Shown in pieces: positions 1 through 4,786 of a stretch of 6,448 nucleotides of DNA (positions are counted from its first letter, which is position 1; the number at the start of each line of letters is the position of its first letter). The DNA is from Pseudomonadota bacterium. GTDB lineage: Bacteria; Pseudomonadota; Alphaproteobacteria; Rhizobiales; Xanthobacteraceae. A model generated the notes under the pieces. The model was not told the origin of the DNA and ran no database searches. It was given only the letters and a program-made list of their open reading frames with translations. Made by a program: the position numbers and the translations under genes. Where the stretch lies: positions 1 to 6,448 of the forward strand of contig JAEWCJ010000064.1 of assembly GCA_023390695.1 (NCBI GenBank). Direction: 5' to 3'.

Positions 1-1192
1 GTCCGATCACCGCGACCCGCTCACCGGGCTCGAACACGCAAGACAGCCCGGCAAGCACTGGTGCCCCATCCCGAGAATAGGCAAATCGGAGATTTTCAAT
101 GCTTAGCTGCGCCGGTCCCTTCTCTGCCAAGTCTATCTCCAGCGGGATGTCTTCAGCATGCGCCTCGGCAAGCGCTGAGAGCCGGTTCACGGACACTGTG
201 GCGGCCTGCATATCATCGAACGACTTCACCAGCGCCAGCACCGGCGCAGACAGCGAACCACCGATCGAAAGGACCAAGACGAAATCGCCGACGCTCATGG
301 CGCCGTCCATGACACGCAATCCGCCAAGCAATGCGATGGCCGCCACGATCAGCCCCGCCGCAAGCCGCCCAGCGGTGTCGAGGTAGGCTGCTAGTTCGAT
401 GGTCGAAAAACGGGCTGCGAGATCGCGCTCGAGCCGTTCGCAAAAGCGCTCTTCGGCAAACCGATGCGCCGAGTTGAAGCGCACCGTATTCATGTAGGCG
501 ATCGACTCGACGATGTGCGACCAGCATCGGCTACGCGTCTCGAACCATGCGGCTTCACGCGTCCGCAAACTCCGCGCCAGGACAATGTGCAGTAATGCCA
601 GCGCGCCAACGATGGCCATGATTGCAAAGGCTGCCTGCCAGTCGACATAAACTAGGGCCGCAGCGAGCACGGCGATCATGCCGGCAGCCATGCCGCATTC
701 GATCAGCCCCTCGGTTGCGTTCTGAGCGAGCCTTTCGACCTCCTCGAATGTCCGTCCAAGCAGACCCTGGTCGCGCGCCAGCTTATGGTCAACCGGCAGG
801 CGCAGAGACGTGGCAAAGGCAGGCATCAGCATATCGCGCTGCAATTGCAGTCCGGCTCGCGCCGCGAACATCCTGCGCGCCAGGGAACACGCGGCATCGA
901 TGACCGCGACACAGGCAATACCGGCACCAATCGCAAGACCTGCCGCAGCATTCCGGCTCGGGAAAGCCTTGTCGATCAGCTCCGCCAGCAAGAGTGGCGG
1001 GACCAGTGCCAGCGCGGCAAGTACAACCGCGGCACAAAGCGCCGGCAACACCAGGTGACGCTGCATCCATCCAAGAACACATAGCACGCGAAGCGTTCGG
1101 CTCAGATCCGAATTCTTACGTCCCCGCTTGCCGGAACCAAGCAAGCCGGCCAGCCAGAGCATTGAGGCCTCATCGGCGGTTTGACCGCTCAT
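1..1192 (-). CDS. ABC exporter, fused permease and ATPase (3' part beyond window)
   Basis: The reading frame is open from an ATG at 1192-1190 to the left edge, giving 397 residues. Residues about 45-325 form a transmembrane domain with hydrophobic stretches near 47-70, 84-102, 163-182, 186-206, 275-291 and 303-322. A coupling-helix-like segment (VESIAYMNTVRFNSA, 228-242) follows the pattern of type I ABC exporters. The nucleotide-binding domain begins near 363 (LSIENLRFAYSRDGAPVL), with Y372 as the likely A-loop aromatic, and the last visible residues, GERVAVIG, are the strand leading into Walker A; the Walker motifs themselves lie outside. The first ~40 residues are polar and show no C39 cysteine-peptidase domain, so leader removal is not evident here. 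The start lies 7 bases after the ATP-grasp stop codon, with a weak purine-rich GAGAAAG upstream, so the two are probably cotranscribed. Likely role: inner-membrane export of the modified peptide. The export role is inferred from context; the fold assignment is firm. Confidence 0.9.
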   Translation of the reverse strand, partial: MSGQTADEASMLWLAGLLGSGKRGRKNSDLSRTLRVLCVLGWMQRHLVLPALCAAVVLAALALVPPLLLAELIDKAFPSRNAAAGLAIGAGIACVAVIDAACSLARRMFAARAGLQLQRDMLMPAFATSLRLPVDHKLARDQGLLGRTFEEVERLAQNATEGLIECGMAAGMIAVLAAALVYVDWQAAFAIMAIVGALALLHIVLARSLRTREAAWFETRSRCWSHIVESIAYMNTVRFNSAHRFAEERFCERLERDLAARFSTIELAAYLDTAGRLAAGLIVAAIALLGGLRVMDGAMSVGDFVLVLSIGGSLSAPVLALVKSFDDMQAATVSVNRLSALAEAHAEDIPLEIDLAEKGPAQLSIENLRFAYSRDGAPVLAGLSCVFEPGERVAVIG

Positions 1193-1199
1193 GGCTTTC

Positions 1200-2183
1200 T
1201 CAGGGATTTTCGAGCAGGCGAGTCATCGCGTCGGCCATTGCCGCGCCGGTGGCTAGTTCGATCCAATACCACTGACCATTGGGATTGAGCTCGAGAAAGA
1301 CGTAATCGCCCTCGGGCGTGACGATCAGGTCGAATGCGCCAAAGCGCAGATCGCATTTCTTGAGATAATCACGCAACGCACGATCAACCTTCTCGGGCAG
1401 AGGAACGATGGTGTGCGGCAGCTTGACGGTATCAACGGCACGCCAATCCTGCTCGGCACCGCTCACACTCTGGCTATCGATTCGGCAGCAGAACAGTTCG
1501 TCGCCGATGATCGTAACGCGCAACTCGTGGTCCTTGGCAATCGTCTCCTGCAGATAGGTCGGACACAGGGAAATCGACTCCTTCAGCGCGGAAAATTCAG
1601 CGGGCGGGACCGGACGTGTATACGCTACGCGGTGTTCGCCTTCGACATAGTGGCTGCCCATCAGCATCGGCTTGCAGATCACGCCGTCCGGGCAGGTCTT
1701 GAAGAACTCTCCCGCCTGATCCGGATCGTTGGTGATGATCGAGCGCGGCACCCGCAATCCCAGACTGCGCGCCAGACGAAGCTGCGGGAATTTTCGCTGA
1801 TGCCTGCGATTCTCATCCGGGTTGTTGATCCAGGGAACGCGCGAATCCATCGGCAGAAAGCCCATGAATTCCCGCATCTCGTCGCGCACATAATTGATGA
1901 CGCCCTCATCCTCCACGCCGCGCGGCGGCAGCGAAGGCTCCGGCTTGCGCATCCAGACCGAGCGCACATGGTGCGGATACACGCAGGAGCGCCCCCACTT
2001 GTCCTCGATGCGGATCGTGCCGGTTGGCTCGTCGGTCATCCCCACCCGATATTCCTCGTGGAAATGATCGGTGTTCAGAGGGAAACACGGCACTCCGCGC
2101 GTCTGCAGACGCTCCAGAACCGCATCGACATGCGGATCGAGCTTGGTGGATATCATGAGAACGCTTTTGGGCGAGGATGACAT
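1200..2183 (-). CDS. ATP-grasp RiPP maturase (graspetide ligase, MvdC/MvdD-like)
   Basis: A complete 327-residue protein, the usual length for ATP-grasp ligases that make ester or amide side-chain links in graspetides (microviridin MvdC/MvdD, and the maturases paired with 'ATP-grasp-modified RiPP' precursors). The N-terminal pre-ATP-grasp region (SVLMISTKLDPHVDAVLERL, 7-26; FPLNTDHF, 34-41) leads to the family-typical WINNPDENRRHQRKFPQLRLA (118-138). K171 in VICKPM is the likely ATP-binding lysine, and YLQETIAKDHELRV (210-223) supplies Q212, E213 and R222. The C-terminal block FGAFDLIV (281-288) and FLELNPNGQWYWIE (296-309) carries D285, E298 and N300, the expected Mg-ATP ligands; the ELNPNGQW ending is diagnostic. 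Known chemistry of the family: ATP-dependent acyl-phosphate activation of Asp/Glu side chains, then attack by Ser/Thr or Lys. The ATG at 2183-2181 has no good ribosome-binding site; a second Met at residue 10 has none either, and the longer start keeps the whole first strand. It follows the precursor gene across a terminator-like hairpin. Exact ligase subfamily is uncertain. Confidence 0.92.
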   Translation of the reverse strand: MSSSPKSVLMISTKLDPHVDAVLERLQTRGVPCFPLNTDHFHEEYRVGMTDEPTGTIRIEDKWGRSCVYPHHVRSVWMRKPEPSLPPRGVEDEGVINYVRDEMREFMGFLPMDSRVPWINNPDENRRHQRKFPQLRLARSLGLRVPRSIITNDPDQAGEFFKTCPDGVICKPMLMGSHYVEGEHRVAYTRPVPPAEFSALKESISLCPTYLQETIAKDHELRVTIIGDELFCCRIDSQSVSGAEQDWRAVDTVKLPHTIVPLPEKVDRALRDYLKKCDLRFGAFDLIVTPEGDYVFLELNPNGQWYWIELATGAAMADAMTRLLENP

Positions 2184-2215
2184 GGCGTGACCGTGTGCGA
2201 TTCAGGGGGCTACAG

Positions 2216-2241
2216 AAAAAAGGCCGGCCTTTCGGCCGGCC
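2216..2241 (-). terminator. Intrinsic terminator or attenuator between precursor and ligase
   Basis: Read on the minus strand, GGCCGGCC, a GAAA tetraloop and GGCCGGCC form a perfect 8-bp all-GC stem at 2241-2222, followed at once by six T at 2221-2216. This is a textbook intrinsic terminator, oriented for the precursor gene. It sits 30 bases after the precursor stop codon and about 33 bases before the ligase start. Partial read-through would give much more precursor than enzyme transcript, a common arrangement in RiPP loci. The alternative is full termination, with a separate ligase promoter in the remaining short gap, where I see no clear promoter. Confidence 0.85.
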
Positions 2242-2271
2242 CTCGAACTGGATCGGAAATGGCAACGAATC

Positions 2272-2502
2272 TCAGTTGCCGAGCACGTCCGACTGCAGGT
2301 CCGAGTCGGAGGTACGTCCCGAGGTCGACGAGACGTTCCGGTGCGTCGTCGACTTGTGGAATAGCATGGTGCCGCGCCACGTCTGCGTCACGGGATCATA
2401 ATAGCCCAGATCGTCGTCTTCATATTGTTCCAGAGCGTAGGGCTTGGCGTTCGCGAGAACGAACGGAAGAGTGTTTCCGCCCTGCGGAGTATTGAGATGC
2501 AT
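2272..2502 (-). CDS. Putative graspetide precursor peptide
   Basis: A 76-residue peptide from the ATG at 2502-2500. The frame also has an ATG at 2517 (81 residues), but only the inner start has a purine-rich ribosome-binding site (GGGGGAAG, 2515-2508) at good spacing. It looks like a precursor: a leader with an N-terminal aromatic-Pro motif (LPFVLANAKPYALEQY, 12-27), an acidic patch (EDDD, 28-31), then YDPVTQTW (35-42), resembling the YDP-x-TQ motif I recall from precursors of ATP-grasp-modified RiPPs (TgmA type). After residue 50 the sequence is rich in Ser/Thr (S51, T52, T53, S58, S59, T60, S61, T64, S65, S71), and D66, D68 and D72 are the only acidic residues, in the pattern TSDSDLQSD. Those are the likely acceptors for up to three esters, with K50 a possible amide donor. 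There is no signal peptide. The gene lies directly upstream of the ATP-grasp ligase. Leader/core border and ring pattern are inference. Confidence 0.82.
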   Translation of the reverse strand: MHLNTPQGGNTLPFVLANAKPYALEQYEDDDLGYYDPVTQTWRGTMLFHKSTTHRNVSSTSGRTSDSDLQSDVLGN

Positions 2503-2507
2503 AAGGT

Positions 2508-2515
2508 CTTCCCCC
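2508..2515 (-). promoter_or_regulatory. Ribosome-binding site that decides the precursor start
   Basis: On the minus strand GGGGGAAG ends 5 bases before the ATG at 2502-2500; the five G can pair with CCUCC of 16S rRNA with one G-U wobble. The ATG at 2517 lies just upstream of this purine run and has no comparable site of its own, so the 76-residue form is preferred over the 81-residue one. Confidence 0.6.
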
Positions 2516-2535
2516 ATCAGAGGACCGGCATGGGA

Positions 2536-2570
2536 TTCCGGCCGTCCGGTTTTGTAAGCGGCGGCCGGAA
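2536..2570 (-). other. Long inverted repeat upstream of the precursor gene
   Basis: TTCCGGCCG (2536-2544) and CGGCCGGAA (2562-2570) are perfect 9-bp inverted copies around 17 bases; inside, CCG (2546-2548) can pair with CGG (2559-2561) across a single bulged T, leaving a 10-base loop. It falls in the gap between the 123-residue gene and the precursor. It has no T-tract on either strand, so it is not an ordinary intrinsic terminator. It may be a 5' leader structure or mRNA-stabilising stem for the precursor transcript, or an operator for a dimeric regulator. Structure is seen; function is a guess. Confidence 0.5.
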
Positions 2571-2574
2571 GCGC

Positions 2575-2946
2575 TCACAACCCCCCGTTCATGGGGGGAG
2601 ACGCATCGGCCCTCAGGAGGTCGGCGGCCGCGGCATCCAGCGTCACGCCGCGCTGCTTCAGAGCAGTAACCGCGCGCACCACATCGTCCTTGGCCGCAAA
2701 ATTGGCGCTGAAGGTGCGCAGCCCGCGCTTCGGCACGATCGTCAACTGATGTGCCAGCCGCCAGCGCACCGTGGCCTCCCGAATATCGATGAACAGCAGA
2801 TGGTGGCGACGGATGACGCGGATGGTCACGCCGTCAGCCCCGATGACCAGAGCCGGATAAAGCGAATTGCGCGACAACGCGACGAGCGGCACGCCACGCA
2901 GACCGCTGAATGTCGCAATCGGATTGAAATGCAGGTCCTCGAGCAT
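2575..2946 (-). CDS. Conserved-looking protein of unknown function, PH-like fold possible
   Basis: I do not recognise this gene. From the ATG at 2946-2944 it encodes 123 residues; the frame also runs up to a TTG at 3015 (146 residues), but that extension crosses a hairpin and looks non-coding. Neither start has an ideal ribosome-binding site: GAAGGG abuts the ATG. The middle alternates short beta-strand-like segments (PALVIGADGVTIRVI, 31-45; LLFIDIREATVRWRL, 50-64; QLTIVPKRGLRTFSANF, 67-83), followed by an amphipathic helix (KDDVVRAVTALKQRG, 86-100) and VTLDAAAADLL. Seven strands then a C-terminal helix is what bacterial PH-like domains look like, so that is my structural guess. There is no signal peptide or membrane span. 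The stop is 72 bases from the precursor start, on the same strand, so it may be the first gene of the graspetide operon (leader binding, regulation or immunity are all possible) or an unrelated neighbour. Confidence 0.65.
   Translation of the reverse strand: MLEDLHFNPIATFSGLRGVPLVALSRNSLYPALVIGADGVTIRVIRRHHLLFIDIREATVRWRLAHQLTIVPKRGLRTFSANFAAKDDVVRAVTALKQRGVTLDAAAADLLRADASPPMNGGL
2581..2598 (-). other. GC hairpin at the 3' end of the unknown gene
   Basis: CCCCCC (2581-2586), six bases, then GGGGGG (2593-2598) form a six-pair GC stem. It overlaps the last codons of the unknown gene (the PPMNGGL tail) and ends just before its stop codon. There is no clear T-tract after it (TTGTGAGCG on the minus strand), so termination is doubtful; together with the larger inverted repeat at 2536-2570 it may mark the end of the upstream transcript or protect an mRNA end. 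Confidence 0.35.
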
Positions 2947-2982
2947 CCCTTCGCCTATGTCAGATAGCAAATGTGCATGCAG

Positions 2983-2998
2983 CCCCGTTTTCACGGGG
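2983..2998 (-). other. Hairpin with GAAA tetraloop in the divergent intergenic region
   Basis: On the minus strand CCCCGT, GAAA, ACGGGG form a perfect 6-bp stem with a GNRA-type loop. It lies 37 bases upstream of the preferred start (2946) of the 123-residue gene, in the 131-base region between that gene and the divergent plus-strand gene at 3078. No T-tract follows on either strand, so it is not a normal terminator; a 5' leader stem is possible. Apart from this, the 2947-3077 region should hold both divergent promoters, but I could not pick convincing -35/-10 pairs. Confidence 0.45.
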
Positions 2999-3077
2999 TA
3001 CCATCGGCAGCTCAAACCATGTTTAGCCTGCCGCCGGAATCGTTTTTCGATGCAGCACAGCTGCAGGCAGGTCAGGC

Positions 3078-3512
3078 ATGCTCGCCAGAGCCATTGTCCG
3101 TTTGATCGTATTGTCCGGGATTGCCGGCCTCTTCACATGGTCCGCGAACGCGGAAGTGCCCAACGCCGCCGAGCAAGAGGTCCGCTGGTTCGTGGGCAAA
3201 TGGGTGGTCGGTCCGGCCGATGTGCCGGGATTTGAAACGATCGCTGGCGCCGCGGATTGCAACGCCGCGGTCGTCATTGCTGCGACAGGGCCGGCAACAA
3301 TTCAACGCACCGTCAGATTGCGCAACGGCGAGTTGCGCTCCAACGAATTCACGGTGAAGAGCTTCAACGGGAATTTCCCGTGGTGGAGCAAGGACGGGAT
3401 CGGCGGTCCGGTGGCGAAGCGCACAGGTGCCGACAGCTTTGTTCTGGCGACGACCCGCAACGGCAAAGCCGATTGGCCCAACGCCCTGAAACACACCCGT
3501 TGCCCGGGATGA
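3078..3512 (+). CDS. Secreted protein of unknown function with two cysteines
   Basis: A 144-residue protein that I do not recognise. Residues 1-25 form a clean Sec signal peptide: a basic start (MLARAIVR), a hydrophobic core (LIVLSGIAGLFTW) and an ANA cleavage site before EVP. The mature part is about 119 residues, with WFVGKWVVGPADVPGFE at 37-53, C61, a region of alternating hydrophobic and polar residues (AAVVIAA, TIQRTVRLRNGELRSNEF), a WW pair at 102-103 and C142 three residues from the end. The two cysteines could form a disulfide in the periplasm. The GKW and beta-rich pattern is reminiscent of small periplasmic beta-barrel or lipocalin-like proteins, but this is only an impression. The ATG at 3078 has a modest AGG-containing upstream stretch (GCAGGTCAGGC). 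It is followed after 67 bases by the EipB-like gene on the same strand, with which it may be cotranscribed. Confidence 0.8.
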   Translation: MLARAIVRLIVLSGIAGLFTWSANAEVPNAAEQEVRWFVGKWVVGPADVPGFETIAGAADCNAAVVIAATGPATIQRTVRLRNGELRSNEFTVKSFNGNFPWWSKDGIGGPVAKRTGADSFVLATTRNGKADWPNALKHTRCPG

Positions 3513-3561
3513 CATTAGAGCAATGACAGCCGGACCATGCTTCCGGGCAATATTCAACACG

Positions 3562-3569
3562 AAGAAGGA
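3562..3569 (+). promoter_or_regulatory. Ribosome-binding site that decides the EipB-like start
   Basis: AAGAAGGA ends 10 bases before the ATG at 3580. It lies inside the longer open frame that starts at 3523, and choosing 3580 puts a standard signal peptide at the very N-terminus, so the 19-residue upstream extension is rejected. Confidence 0.7.
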
Positions 3570-3579
3570 TCATTTCGAC

Positions 3580-4416
3580 ATGATGGGCGACATCCGGAAG
3601 TCTCGAATCTGGCTGCTGACCGGTTGGATCGCCCTGTCAGCGGCATCTGCGGCGCAAGCGCAACCCCAGAGCGCGCCGGCCGTCGACATCACGCCCTTCA
3701 GGGCGATCTATAAATTGGATTTCGGGCCGTCCAATGAGAAATCCCCGTTCAAAAACGGCCATGGCCGCCTCACCGTCGAATTCACAGGCAGCCGCTGCAC
3801 GGACTACAGGATGATTCGTACTGTGAATGGTACGTTGAACACCAACGCTGGACCACTCAGCATTCAATCGGAGGCGACATTCGCCGAAAACCCCGCCAGC
3901 AGCCAGTTCGCTTTCAGCCTGATCGAACAGGCCAACGGCAAAGTCTCACGGCAATATAATCTGGTGGCCCGCAAGAACGACAATGGCGCCACCATCACCT
4001 CCCGTAGTCTGCCCGGCGGCAAGGCCGAACTGCCGAAGGGCACGCTGTTTCCGATTCAGCACGAGCGCATGGTCATCGCTGCAGCATCGGCCGGCCGCAA
4101 GACCCTTGCGGTGACCGTCTACAATCCCGAGGATACGATCGGCAGCGTGGAGCAGATGTCCTATACATTCGGCCCCGAAAGCAAAAATGCACTGCCAAAG
4201 GGGCATCCCGCGGATATCGAGTCGCTTAGGAAGCAATCGCGGCAACGCGTCGAAGCAATCTTTCGAAACCAGAAAACTGGGAAAATCCGGGTGCTCGAAC
4301 GCATGACCCGGTTCAACAACAGCATTCTCACGGCATCGGACGCGCTATCCGAGCACCTGCGGATCAAGGCCAGCCTGGCATCACTGACCCTTTTGCCGCA
4401 AAAGCCGTGCACGTAA
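3580..4416 (+). CDS. eipB: EipB-like periplasmic envelope-integrity protein (DUF1849)
   Basis: From the ATG at 3580 the protein is 278 residues, about the length of Brucella EipB (DUF1849). A signal peptide (basic RKSR, hydrophobic IWLLTGWIALSAASAAQA) ends with an AQA site at 26-28. The mature protein shows the family layout: an opening strand PFRAIYKLDF (39-48), GHGRLTVEFTGSRCTDYRM (60-78), a central sheet region with LPKGTLFPIQHERMVIAAA (151-169), the VYNPED turn (180-185) and a C-terminal Cys. C73 and C277 are the only cysteines in the mature chain and match the positions of the long-range disulfide known in Brucella EipB (Cys69-Cys278). Family knowledge: a spiral-like beta-sheet periplasmic protein needed for cell-envelope integrity, linked to TPR partner TtpA; TtpA is not in this window. 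Its 3' end overlaps the convergent membrane-protein gene by 36 bp. Family call is strong; the exact role here is transferred by homology. Confidence 0.88.
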   Translation: MMGDIRKSRIWLLTGWIALSAASAAQAQPQSAPAVDITPFRAIYKLDFGPSNEKSPFKNGHGRLTVEFTGSRCTDYRMIRTVNGTLNTNAGPLSIQSEATFAENPASSQFAFSLIEQANGKVSRQYNLVARKNDNGATITSRSLPGGKAELPKGTLFPIQHERMVIAAASAGRKTLAVTVYNPEDTIGSVEQMSYTFGPESKNALPKGHPADIESLRKQSRQRVEAIFRNQKTGKIRVLERMTRFNNSILTASDALSEHLRIKASLASLTLLPQKPCT

Positions 4417-4785
4417 TTCACCGAGATCGTCGCCGGACATCGAACTCAAGACATCCATCAGCAGCGAAAACGAATACTGCACCAGCACCACCAGGCAGAG
4501 TGCAACCACGCCATACCAGACCATGGAGCCCCAGAACCATACAGGTTCCCGCTCCCTCGTAATCACATGTCCTCTGCTGGGAAACTCACCCGTTCTCCAT
4601 GCGCCGATCAAGCTCTGTCCGGTCAGGACGAGCAGCAGAACTGAGGCGGGCAACGCGAGAAGCGGAGGCAGCAGCGGCGCAAGCATGGGACTCTCCACCA
4701 CAAAGGCGAGCACCAGATACAGCAACAGCCCCAGCGTGCCACAGAGCAAGGCAGTGCGGGCAATCTGGCGAATGATGTCGCCCAT
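4381..4785 (-). CDS. Small integral membrane protein of unknown function
   Basis: A 134-residue protein with about three hydrophobic segments: residues about 10-30 (ALLCGTLGLLLYLVLAFVV), 34-58 (MLAPLLPPLLALPASVLLLVL) and 82-108 (VWFWGSMVWYGVVALCLVVLV). A polar loop (GAWRTGEFPSRGHVITREREP, 61-81) joins the second and third, and the C-terminus is charged (DDLGELRARLLRQKG). No catalytic motif is visible and I do not recognise the family. The ATG at 4785 starts one base after the stop codon of the spermidine-synthase-like gene, so the two are translationally coupled and cotranscribed; a shared membrane job is the best contextual inference. It ends inside the EipB-like gene on the other strand. 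Confidence 0.78.
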   Translation of the reverse strand: MGDIIRQIARTALLCGTLGLLLYLVLAFVVESPMLAPLLPPLLALPASVLLLVLTGQSLIGAWRTGEFPSRGHVITREREPVWFWGSMVWYGVVALCLVVLVQYSFSLLMDVLSSMSGDDLGELRARLLRQKGQ

Positions 4786-4786
4786 G

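Noticed and set aside
1413..2180. Plus-strand open frame of 255 codons
   Set aside because: It is the complement of the ATP-grasp gene, whose conserved motifs prove the minus strand; its product has no recognisable domain and is Arg/His-rich as expected for a shadow.
2545..2577. Possible promoter for the precursor: TTGTGA, 17 bases, TTACAA on the minus strand
   Set aside because: The spacing is right but the -10 matches TATAAT poorly and the -35 overlaps the upstream stop codon; too weak to call.
2425..2967. Plus-strand open frame of 180 codons
   Set aside because: It covers the precursor and the 123-residue gene in antisense, crosses their intergenic hairpin, and has no signal, domain or good ribosome-binding site.
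3039..3051. Small inverted repeat ATCG-TTTTT-CGAT upstream of 3078
   Set aside because: A four-base stem is expected by chance; no reason to call it an operator.
3072..3560. Minus-strand open frame of 162 codons
   Set aside because: Antisense to the 144-residue protein, whose clean signal peptide supports the plus strand.
4390..4404. CTTTTG-CCG-CAAAAG stem at the convergent gene ends
   Set aside because: Mostly A-T pairs with a three-base loop and no following T-tract; too weak for a terminator.
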